Below are positions 14,637-25,201 of a DNA stretch of 64,000 nt, in pieces. Made by a program: the position numbers and the translations under genes. Each line of letters starts with the position of its first letter. The first letter of the stretch is position 1. Source of the stretch: Luscinia megarhynchos (lineage: Eukaryota > Chordata > Aves > Passeriformes > Turdidae); the NCBI GenBank assembly GCA_034336665.1, contig JAPFBE010000002.1, positions 6,556,146 to 6,620,145 of the forward strand. Reading direction: 5' to 3'. Below the pieces are notes generated by a model. It did not search any database and had not been told where the DNA came from. It was given only the letters and a program-made list of their open reading frames with translations.

Positions 14637-15617
14637 GTAAGAGGGCGAGTGAGTAGAGGAGATTGCCTCAGCTGTTTCCAGGAAAACTGACACACTAAAA
14701 TCAAATACTGCACATGAATTTAAAAGGAAAGTTAAGGATGTCTATTTTATAGCTTTTTCTTCAGGAGGAGCCTTTCTGCAGTGAGTATGCACAAACTCCT
14801 TTCAAATTCCTTTAACTCACTTAAGTAACTAAAGCTGGCAATTAGCACTGTGGGGTTTTTATTAGCAGAGACACTGACATACACGTTTTTTGCAGAACAA
14901 CAAAGAAGCACAGTGTTGTACACACAAGTCTGCTGCACCCTTACACACCAACAAACCAACCAGTAGCTTGCACACAAGATTGGCAGAGCTGCAAGAGCTC
15001 TCTCCTCCCAAAGTGAGATATGTGCTACCTCTCCTTTTTCCATAATTAACCTATACTTCCAGGAAATGCCAATCTATGATCTGAAATGTAAAACAACGTC
15101 TCTGCAGCAAATGCCTCTGCATAACTTACAGCACCATTGTGAATCCAAACAGCTGCAAGAGCCTCCTCTGCTACTGCTGGAGCTGCCCTTACCTCTGAGG
15201 AGCTGGGGACCTTTTCCCTCAGCCAAACCTACCTGATCCTGTCCGTAGGGGCTGCACAACTGGTCCCTGAGCACTGTTTCATCTTTGCTTCTCATCCTGC
15301 AGGCCTTCCACTGGCCATCTTCTAATAGGGGTTGGTCCCATTTTGTCTTACTACTTACTCTAAGAAATTATCTCCCTAACATCTCCCACTCCCCCACTCC
15401 CTCCCCTGAAAACACACACTTCCTTTGCTGCTGGAAAGGTGATTTAGCTCTCCTGTCAGCAGTCAAAAAGGTGGGGGAGAAAGATAGTGCCTAATCTGCC
15501 ACAGGGCAGACTCAGATGGAGAGCAGGGTGCAAAGGGGAACTTGACTTGCCAGGTTTGCTCTAGCATGAGCATCTTGAGGAAAATTTTTGAAAGACAGAA
15601 TGACAAATACTGCTTAC

Positions 15618-15697
15618 CAAGGAGCTGTGATGTATCTGCAATAGAGACTTTCTGGTCTCCTTTGAAACTTTTTATCCATGACTCTACTTCAGCATAC
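15618..15697 (-). CDS. possible internal coding exon, gene unknown
   Basis: Read on the minus strand, this 80-base segment is preceded by CTATTTTCCTTTCAG and followed by GTAAGC, an acceptor and donor of good quality. Only one frame is open. It needs one base to complete the previous codon and leaves one base over at the end. The 26 complete codons begin YAEVESWIKSF and end ADTSQLL. I do not recognise the protein. I could not find neighbouring exons with certainty: the hydrophobic reading at 14520-14633 does not fit in phase. A segment near 17130-17190 ending at a GTAAGT donor does fit in phase, but its acceptor is weak. The segment may be a true exon of an unidentified minus-strand gene, or a chance match in 64 kb. 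Confidence 0.3.
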
Positions 15698-15699
15698 CT

Positions 15700-18600
15700 G
15701 AAAGGAAAATAGGTATGGAGTCACAGCTATCTACAACAGCTATGCCTTTCTACATGCATGCCCCTTCAGCATGTAACAAAGGGCCAGATTTGCATTGCTG
15801 TTCCTAAAATCACTGAGAGAGGGCTTACACAGAGAGGAGGCTAATTTATCACTTAATCTTTGACACTGCAAATTCAAAGGTGTACAAGCCTGTGTTTTGA
15901 GTTGCACGCTGGATTTCTGGCAGCCAGGGAAAGTGTAACACTGGATAATTTTAACTGGAGTAGACTTTCCCTGTTTAATAGAAACAATTTTTTAAAAAAA
16001 AAGATACTTTTGAATAGAATAATATGCTTGATTTTACATCACAGATACACAGCTAAGAATTTGTGAAAGGATTATTACTGTATAAAATAATTTCTCTTCT
16101 GTCTTCCAGGAGAATATATGTTTCCTGGGTGGCATAACCAAGTATTTACAATTATACAGCAACGCAAAACCCAATTACTTCATAGCTAGAATGTTTTAAA
16201 ACACATGGTCATTTCTAAATGCTCATTATTTGTGATTGTCTATGGTTCATTCCTTCACAAACTAGAAGCCTTGTGATCAACAGAGCCCAGGGTTTTATTA
16301 AAATACCTTTAGGCACTCATTCACATGCCATAGCAGAACTTGCAGCAGATTTAGTGAATTGAGCAAGGCACTCGTGCTTCTTACAGCATTGGTACACTAG
16401 GGGGACTCTTTTTCCTCTTTTCTCGAGTGACAGATGCAGGGCACTGTCAGAGCAAGCTGTTGTACCTTACACTACAAGCCCTTTACTCACTGCTTAAACA
16501 CACAAGAACCAGTCTTGCCCACTTGGAAAATTAACAAAAATCTAACTCTAAACTGTAAATGATTCTTCCTCCCTCTCTCACTCTCTCTATCCACCTCTGC
16601 AAAATTGACACTATATGGCATTTTGCATCTTGATTTTCACGGATATGTGAGTGGTGTTTCTGTATGAGTAAACTTCTGCTGATTTTTGCTAATTCCAAAA
16701 TAATTGTTTTGTTTTAAGAGACAGTAATAGATTACAGCTCCTGCCTCTGCAAGCTCATTTTGTCCAATAACTTTTACATTTCAGAGGGAATTTTGCTATT
16801 AAGAAAATCTCTGACACTTCTAATTTCTCCTCCTCCAGATTTTATTAATGTATTTCTGGGTGTCTCCCACTGCCCCAGACTCCATTTTTCAAAAACCAAG
16901 CTACTGGGACACACTCACTCTCATCAAGAATGACACTTCCTTCTCTTCCTCTATCATATAAAGGAAATTCAGGAAATTCAGGAAATTGCTTGAACAAGGC
17001 ATAATCTACATTATACTCATTTCTGTACAGTCAGTGCGATGACTGTCTCTCAGTGCTTATCCTTCGCTGTCTAAAGAAAACATCTGCAAAAAACTTTCTT
17101 TTTTTTGTTATTTTAGAGAAAAGAGACTTACTGTAACACTCTGTATCTTTGGGAAGGTAGGAATAAATTCTCCCCTTTCCTTCTAAATCTAAGATGGTTT
17201 GATTGAAAACTTATTTTTGTGTTTCAGGAAGGAAAATTGTTCAACAGATCTTTCAGTTTCCTGATTCAACTAGAATTTATATCAAATGAAAAATCTAGGC
17301 AATGGGAATTGTATTCTTTCTCCAGAGTAAAGTACATAGTGAAGAGACAGCACCTTCCTTCTCTACTCCTACACCAAGTGATGGGAGGTGATTACACCAA
17401 TGATGATGGAATCTAGTTAATCAGAGGACAAGCAAGTCTCACACCTCTCAGGTGAAATGGAACTGGGAGGAAAAACACATTGAGAGGCAGGATGGATTAG
17501 CAAGAAAGGGTAATATTTCACCCTTGAAGGGTGAAACTGGGTAACATTTAAGAATATACTTCCCAGGTATATTCCCAACTCCAGCATTCTAATAAAATCA
17601 AATTCTGCATGTCTCATAGTGTCTTCAGCAGTATCTGGCACAACGGGCTTTTTAAGACCTCTCCTTATTGGAAATACCATGGATAATTATGTAGATTATC
17701 ACCATGTGGATAGACCATCTCCAATAATGGAGATTTACACCATGGGAAGAACAGACCATATTTAGGTGAACTAACATCATTCAAGAGAGGCAAATAAGAA
17801 ATCTGAATGGGCAAAAAAGAGGATTCTTACTGTGAATGGAATCATCTTTTCCATTCTTTCTTCCAAAATCTTTGTCAGGATTTAAAACATGTCAAGGACA
17901 GCAGAAACGTAAAACAATAAGGCATATTTCTCCATTCATTGAGTAATAGGAATTTATTAATGAGTCATATCAGTAACTACATAACTCTTCCGAGCATTAC
18001 TGCTCTTACCACACTGTCATGGTTAATGGAGTAAAGGGTGGAGTTTCTAGCAGTGCTTAATTCCATACCACCCACATCATGGCAGGAGCATGGTTTGAGC
18101 AGGAGGAAGCCAGGGCCAGAAATGTAGAGATTATCATCTTTCACCAAGCTCAAGAGAGGGGATATGCAGGTTTCAGGGTCAGCCTGGCAGTGCTGGCCCC
18201 TTTCTGCCACCAGTCTCTCTCCTGTTCCTCTGAGTGGTGGGTTTTCTGGTTTGGTGCTGAAAGATGGCATTGGCAAGCCTGAGATGCCACTCCAAGAAAA
18301 AGAAAAGCAGTGGCACAGAGCAGAGCCCAGCTGAGTACACTCTTTTATCAATATTGTTGTGATTACTGTGATTTTTCAGTAAATTGTGATTTCATCTTAA
18401 AATGCTTCCTAGTGCTTTCTCCACTGTTGGAATAGGATGGGGAAAAAGGGGGCAGCTTGAGTGGGTTTAATTTTCCTGCTGGGTTTTGAACTAGCACACA
18501 CACCAACAGGGAAAAGCAGATGGTTTCACAGTGTGTGTGATGATGATTAACTTCTTGTTCACGGATATATTTGCTTTCATTTACTCGTGCTGTAAATTGC

Positions 18601-21600
18601 TCATCTTGCATAGGTGCTACTTCCACTTCAACACAACACAGTGAAGTGACAGCAACATCAGAGAAAATGAGTGGAGGTGGATGTGACAGAAGGGGTGTGG
18701 AGTGCCAGTGAAAGCACACATTTCCTACATGCTACATATGCCTCAGATCCCCAGCTCCGATGCCTCTTTCTCATGGAGAAAAAAAAAAAACAAATAAAAT
18801 TATGCACCCATATACCTGTGCTTCTTTTGCTCCAAGCACTGTAGATGATGTTTGAATATTTCCTGTATAATAAAGGTACACTATATACAGAAATGTTCTT
18901 CTTGGCATTACATTGGGAAATGTCTCAGTGAGAAATGTTTGATCTTCTGATAGACAGTTCACAAAATTTGGGTACAGACTTTATATCCTGCTGTATATTA
19001 CACAGGACACAGGATCAGGAGAAAAAATGTGATAGGTTTGAGCTACTGAAAGAGCCACCATGTACTAATTGTTCCTGAGTTTGTTTCATTTATCAGTAAA
19101 CTATGCTATTTACTTATTCACAGAGGAAAGTCAGTAAGTGATGACATTTATTACTAATGAAGTTAATATTTAAGTTTTGCTAGTAATTTTTCTTTTAAGA
19201 TGTTTATGACTCTTTGCCAGACATTTACACTCAGACATCTGCTGAGGATCAGTTTGTGGTCTATACTTTGGCCATATGTTAACCAGAAGCTTACACAGTG
19301 AGGCAGGATAAGTTCATGCAGGGCAATCAGCTGGTGGATTGATGAATACTTTGACACCCTTTGTCTTCGGAAGTGCCTCAATTGCAAAATGCTTATTCAC
19401 ACTCCTGGAGAGAAAAGTGTGTCCCCACAGAGAGCAGGGACATGAACTGCATGGCACGGACCCACCACAGTCTGTTCCTGCAGTTTCTCAGTGCCCGGGC
19501 ACTTTGTCCCATGAAGCTTCCCAATGGAAGCTCAGCTAACGCCAGCCATGGATATTTCCTCGTTTCAGAGGCAGACACAGTTCTGAGAGGAGCGGGACTG
19601 ACAGCACCAGCCCCGTGCTCGGAGCCCACCCGCACCTCGTCCCTGGCTCAGCTGGCCGAGGGCGGCTGGATCTGGAGCTGGGCTCCAGCAGGTTACTCAT
19701 GGGTGGAGCCCCGACACATCTCCAGGCTCCACCCTCACACTTTGCTGTCATCGAGTGCAGCAAACAGGGAAGTTCATGGTCAGGTCTTTTGACTGCAAAA
19801 AAACACTGTTCAACAATTTAGGTTTCCTTGTCCACATCATTTTCTGGATTTCATTACACCCAATGGAAGAAAAGCTCCATCTCATTGCATAGTTCTACAG
19901 CCCCCATCCACTCCACCAGCTGAAGCTCTGACAGAAGAGACATCCCCTACATCAATAAACACTCCCTGCATGAGGAACTGCAGGGTAGAAATAGGTACTG
20001 CCATGACAGGTGGAGTGCCATGAGTTTCTGCTCCAGTCTGAAGACATTGGAGGAGGCAAATGCTCCTGAAGTGCATGAATAGATCACAGGGTGACAATAA
20101 GCCATGAATTGGATACAGGAAAAAGCATTCCTGTGTGTCAGGCAAGAAAGGCAACCATTGTGCAAAGCCCTGGCAAGAATTCACCCATACTACTATGGAT
20201 ATGTCTCATACCTCATGCTCTAAAAAGACAAATTTCATCTGGAACAAATGCAGACAGAGATGAAGCAGATGATTTATGGGCATGGAGTGCCTACAGAAGA
20301 AAAATGATGACTGGAAGGAGCAACACAAAGGCAGATACGGTTGTTACCATCTTCAAGAAAGGGATCAAGAATGAAGACCAAAGGGGGAAAAGAGTTATTG
20401 AAGTGCAAGGAAAAATATGATAATGAACACAAAAGCCTTTGAGATCTCTTTCTAAAAAGACAACCAACCTCACCATAAACAATGCACTAGCAAGTGTCCT
20501 TTGATGCATTGGTGAGGAATGGTGGTGAAACCACGCCATTTACATGCTTTTTACATCCCTGCAAAGTTCATGCAGAGGGAACAAAAACTCTCTCTTTCAT
20601 CTCTGGCATCACCACAACCAAAAGACTGTCTTTGGTATAAATGCCCTTATTCACACAATCTGAAGGTACACACCAATTTTGGCACCAACGTAAAAAATTA
20701 CAGTAATAGTACCTCTCTTAATCTTTTACTACTCCAACTACTAAACCTTAAAGAAAAATGAGACTTGACAGGGCTTTAGGTAAGAACATATTCCTACATA
20801 TAGATGTAGGCAAATATCTCTCAGAAAGGTTAAAGTGAGTGTTGCCTAGAATCAAAAAAACCAAAACATTCCAAACAATATTAAGAGTGGTAAGATAGAA
20901 AGCAATTATTTAATTAAAGCTTTCAGGTACACAAATATGGCTACACACACACCTGATACAGGATTTTTACAATTTTTATAAGATTAATTAATTAGTATAT
21001 CTAGCAGGTATACAATAGGAGATCAGTTGCCCCAGTAACTCACCCTTGGCTCTGCCCCTTGGAGTTGGTCCAGGGGGTTGTTTGCCCTATATCTTGTGTC
21101 TCTCAAATTCTGGTGAAAAACAAGATGTCCGTGTCAGAAATTCTTGAGAATAAGATGAAGCAGAATTTCAATAATGTGTTAAAAAGGGCTAGCTTATTGT
21201 TCTAAAATGTGAAAGAGGGCACGAAAAAATCTAGAAAATATACAAATCTATAAAGCAACAAATATATGAAAAAAGCTAAAAATCTCTAGGCATCACAAGC
21301 AATGAGCTCTAAAAGTATTACTTATATGTATACCATATAAACCCAGCCCATGGATGTGTTTGTTATTGATCAAATGACAAGCCCTGCCTTAGCCTCAGCT
21401 TTTTGGCAGCACCTTAAATTTAGGTGGCCTGCACCTAAAAATGCCTCGGTGCACAAGTTCTAAGGATGGCAGACCAGGCCTATTATAAAAACAAGAGATA
21501 ACAGAAAAAGGCCTTAAACAGAGTTACTTCACTCTATAAAACAAAATAACTACTAGTTGATTACATAAAATAGTGTGTGACATTAAGGTACCTATATTAA

Positions 21601-22384
21601 AGCTAGCAAAGAAATAGTATAGATTAGGGCTCAATGTAATTTACCATCAAATTGACAAGTGTACACAGAATGCTTTCATTGAACCTTCAAGACAGTAACC
21701 ATGAAGTAGGCATCTGAACTTTGGGGACAAAGTGCCACACATTTCCAGGGAATGTGCAGAAGACTTCAGGGAATGTGCAGAAGACTTCTGCTTCGTGACT
21801 GTTCAGTGCAGCTTTTATAATTTGTAAAGTGAAGTGTCTGTCAGTCAAAAATTTCAGCTTATCTCTCCACATCTCACTTCCACAGCAAGATGAGATGAAA
21901 GTATTGCTCCCGTGGTGCCAAAATAGCTCACTATAAGACAATCTGCCCTGATTGAGTTATTTCACCAATTAGCAAGCTCATGTGAAGCTCATGTGAGTTA
22001 TGTCACCAGCTAACAAGCAACAGACAAGCTCTTGGGGGGATGGGGAGATGGATGTCCTGCTACAGTGTTTAACAGAGGAGTTGCACATTTTGGTTTCAGT
22101 GAGACAAGTGGATGCAATTAAAATAGCAACATTGAGCCATTTTCACAGTTTGGAAGTGCTGTGCTTTGGATAGAGATCCAGATGTTCAAGGTCTAAAAAT
22201 GACCAACCCTTCCATCACACCAGTGTCACCCCTGTTAACTTGTTTTTCAAAGTGTCGGTTTCCCTGGTGGTCTTATGGCACTGTCCATCTCAGCCTACAG
22301 CTCTGGCTACACTTTGGCTTTCTCTGGCCTGCAGCTGCTGAAATCAGCCCCCTTATGCCCCAGGAAAAGGCTTTGTAACCAGAC
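15700..22384. other. non-coding stretch with one GC-rich patch
   Basis: Mostly AT-rich with no gene that I can support. A GC-richer patch lies at about 19430-19750 and produces overlapping frames on both strands without recognisable domains. At 16970-16987 there is a short ninefold-period repeat of GGAAATTCA. A perfect 21-base duplication at 21746-21787 is listed separately. Confidence 0.55.
21746..21787. repeat. perfect tandem duplication of 21 bases
   Basis: Two identical 21-base copies sit head to tail at 21746-21766 and 21767-21787; the unit begins CAGGGAATGTGC. Perfect identity implies a recent slippage or duplication event, or a collapsed longer array. Confidence 0.95.
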
Positions 22385-22760
22385 AGAGGCACTGGAGCAA
22401 GTCCAGAGAAGTCAACAAAGCTGGTGAAGGGTTTGGAGCACAAGTCTTATGTAGAGCAGCTGAGAGAGCTGGGGTTGCTTAGCCTGGAGGAAAGGAGGCT
22501 CAGAGGGATCTTATCCCTCTCTACAGCTACCTGAAAGGAGGTTATAGACAGATTAGCTATTAGGAAGCTTTTTTGCACTTAAAGGCTGCCCAAGAGAGTA
22601 GAGATGTCACCATCCCTGGAAGAGTTCTAAGAACATGTAGATATGACATATGAGGACATGGTTTAATGGGGAACATGGTGGTGGTGCTGGGTTCTGGCTA
22701 GACTTGATGATCTTAAAGGTCTTTCCAACCTTAACAATTCTATGGTTCAATAATTCTATG
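22385..22760 (+). mobile_element. CR1-type LINE, 3' tail, internally deleted
   Basis: The sequence follows the 3' end of avian CR1 retrotransposons. It has the segment around GAGCAGCTGAGAGAGCTGGGG, then a CTACCTGAAAGGAGGTTATAGA block, a CACCATCCCTGGAAGAG block, and a terminal GACTTGATGATCTTAAAGGTC block. It ends in two spaced ATTCTATG octamers, the usual CR1 3' repeat. Compared with a typical CR1 tail, the stretch after GGTTATAGA has lost over a hundred bases. Reverse transcriptase sequence is absent, so this is a dead 5'-truncated copy. The plus orientation is clear from the order of blocks and the octamer end. The 5' edge is approximate. Confidence 0.9.
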
Positions 22761-23429
22761 AAGGATGCTGGATGGAGGTGTGGTAGGCAGGTCTGCAGTG
22801 AGTGGGGTTGTGCATGGGGACTCCTATGTCCACTCACAGAGCTGGCCCAGGGTCAACTCAAAGACATCCAAGAGAAAGTCCTCAAGGAGTTTCTGTAATG
22901 ACGTGGTGGGGGCTGAGGAAGGCTGGATGAGGCTGCTGAAGGTTCTCTGCTGCAAGCCAGCTCCTAGTAGGGCCATGCTCAAAGCACACTGGGTAGATGG
23001 ATATCCTGCTTCAGACTTTAGGGAACAGATGCCAGTTTCTCAGAAGATGAGAAGGAGCACCATGCCCAAGTGGCAAGACCAAGGAAAAGCCTTCTGGAAG
23101 AACACTTGAGGAGCACTGCAGAGCACTCTGTCTTCACCCCCTGTGAAGCCAGGGGCAGCAGCCATAAGAAATGAGATGCAGAGGCATTGACAGGATCCCA
23201 GTGCTTTGGAATACCCACTGATTCCCTGCCAGGCACACAAAGATTTGTGCCCCTGAAGTTGATTGGACTGGTGGCATGTGGCCAGTCTCAGAAGCCCCTG
23301 AGATGACTCCAGGTAGGGCAGAATAGGGCTTGAGCATCTTCTGGAAGGCAGGGCCAGCCTGTGTGAGAGGAGTAGATAGGTCTTTCTCACATTCTCTTAG
23401 AATAGCTGATGGCCAGTGTTGGGGTCAGG

Positions 23430-23885
23430 GAGGAATTTTCCTCCTAGGCAGTTTTACATGCCTCTGTAGCATTGAGCATGACCACTGCTGAGGGCTCATC
23501 TGATCCCCTTCTTGTACATTTTTAGTCCCTTTAACAGTCTCTGCTGCTCATGCTACATGAAGGTGGCCTGTCATGCCCTGCACCTGAGGGAGTGAAGCCT
23601 TTTTTTTACCCCACAGTGGGCTGCAAGTGTCCCTGAGGTTTGTTTTTTTTTGCTTTCTTCTGCCACACTGAGGGCAACCTCTTGCCAGGGCTCCTTTGGG
23701 CCATTTTGGCAAGATGCCAGGTGTTCCTGCTCCTTGAAGGTGTCCTTCATGACCCTTATCTGAGGCAAGGAAGCTTTCCAGACTCCCAGGTGGGCCCAAG
23801 GGTGGCCTGGGGATTGCTTCTTGTCCTTCTGTAGCACTGGGCACAGCCCCCTGGCAGGGCTCCTCTGGGCCCCTGTGGTTCCTTT
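23430..23885. repeat. old tandem repeat, about 176-base period, about 2.5 copies
   Basis: Two adjacent segments align along their length. One starts CTGAGGGAGTGAAGCC (23584) and the other CTGAGGCAAGGAAGC (23760). Both run through a T-rich stretch, a TTCTG(T/C)(A/C)(G/C)CAC block, and then CAGGGCTCCTTTGGGCC or CAGGGCTCCTCTGGGCC. A third, weaker copy around 23432-23510 carries GGAATTTTCCTCCTAGG followed by CTCTGTAGCATTGAGCATG. The copies differ at many positions, so the array is old. GGAATTTTCC followed by CTCTGTAGCA resembles a dispersed sauropsid repeat that I remember only loosely, so I give no family name. Confidence 0.55.
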
Positions 23886-24559
23886 CCTGCCTGCTGCCCT
23901 CACAGCCCCAAGGCACCACTCATGCCCTGGCTGTCTCTGGCTCTCTTGCAAGCTTGGAGTGGGGCTGAGCTCTGCTCTTCCCTTGGCTCCATTTCCCATG
24001 CATCCATCCAGAGCTGCCACTTTTCAGTTCTCCTGCCTGCAACACAACCACAGGCCATGCATCCCTGACCAGGAAGCACAGCAACAAAGAAAATCTTGGA
24101 AGGCAAAAATTGTGCTTGCCATCAGTATGTGTTATAATTTGTAAAATACCCCACAGTACCATATATTTCTTCTTTTTTTTTGTGAGGCTGGTACAGATCC
24201 TCAGTCTTTGTGTTCTCACCCTTCAGAAAACAAGAGCTGCTGGACCTCTATTCCTGCTGCTACATTCTGCAGCTCTGTCAGTCTCCTTTTCCAGACTACA
24301 AAGGATGGGTTTCAAAGCTAAACTGAAGAACATATCAGCCTGCTCCTGGCTACACATGCACATTGTTAATGGTCATGAGCATCAGCTCTGAAACTGATGG
24401 AGAAAAACAAAAATTTAAATAATATCCTACTTTCAGTTATAACCTGTGTGTTATGTGTCCTTGAATGTGTTTTTGGAGCTGAAAAGCCCCTGACGTTTCT
24501 GGAAAATAATGATCATTGTTACTTGACTCGTGATGAGCACAGGAGATGGAACAGAGCAG

Positions 24560-24860
24560 CTATGCCCCGTTAAACCCAGAGCTCTGCATGACAAGCTGCA
24601 ATCCAGGCAGGTCTCAGGGCTCCAGCCCGGAGAGCAGCTCTCTGCAGTGCAGGTCCCAGCCCACACAGGTGGGCACACCCACAGCAGGGCTCAGGCAGGG
24701 ACTGAGGGTCCCAGGCTGAGCTGGGACACCTCCCCTGGGCCCTTGGCAGGAGATGGTGGGGCTGGGGGTCCCAGGGGAGGCCAGTCCCACACCGAGGCTG
24801 TGAGCACCCCCAGGACCCTGTCAGGACTTGCAAATTGGAGTAGTGTCTGTTAGCCACCAG
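24560..24860. other. GC-rich patch of unknown origin
   Basis: About 300 bases markedly richer in G and C than the surroundings, with many CAGG/CCTG words. Overlapping frames are open on both strands, which is expected from the composition. I see no clear CpG-island character, no repeat family and no exon boundaries. Confidence 0.4.
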
Positions 24861-24969
24861 GCAGTGGGCACCTTCCCCAGACTCCCAGGACTACTGTGTA
24901 GACAAATGATAGGGGATCTTCTGTGACATTGCTAGCTTCTTCACTACTATGGGATGAATCCCATCAGGC

Positions 24970-25201
24970 CCAATGGACCTGACATTAGGAAACATTTCTT
25001 TACCCAGATTGGTCAAACCCTGGAAACAGGCTTCCTGAAGAGGTCCCCTCATGTCTGTTAGTGCTGAAGAGGCATTTGAACAATGCCCTTAATACCAAGG
25101 TTTAGATTTTCATCAAGCCTTGAATGGAAAAGGCCATTGGACTAACAGTGGATGATCATTTTAGATCTATTCCAGATGAACTATTCTAGTCTAGTCTAGT
25201 G
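24970..25201 (+). mobile_element. CR1-like LINE 3' tail, degraded
   Basis: The sequence contains the CR1-tail order of blocks: ACATTAGGAAACATTTCTTTAC, then TGGAAACAGGCTTCCTGAAGAGG, then CAATGCCCTTAATA, then TTGGACTAACAGTGGATGATCATT. It finishes in a short pentamer-like run of CTAGT, where this CR1 subgroup usually has TTCTA-type repeats. It is more diverged than the copy near 22.5 kb. The 5' limit is uncertain and could lie up to about 50 bases further left. Confidence 0.7.

Noticed and set aside
19339..19821. Overlapping frames of up to 143 codons in a GC-rich patch
   Set aside because: Open on both strands with no domain, no splice edges and no promoter signals. Explained by base composition.
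23548..24219. Several overlapping frames of 64 to 149 codons
   Set aside because: They lie on the diverged tandem repeat and adjacent GC-rich sequence, in multiple phases on both strands, without motifs.
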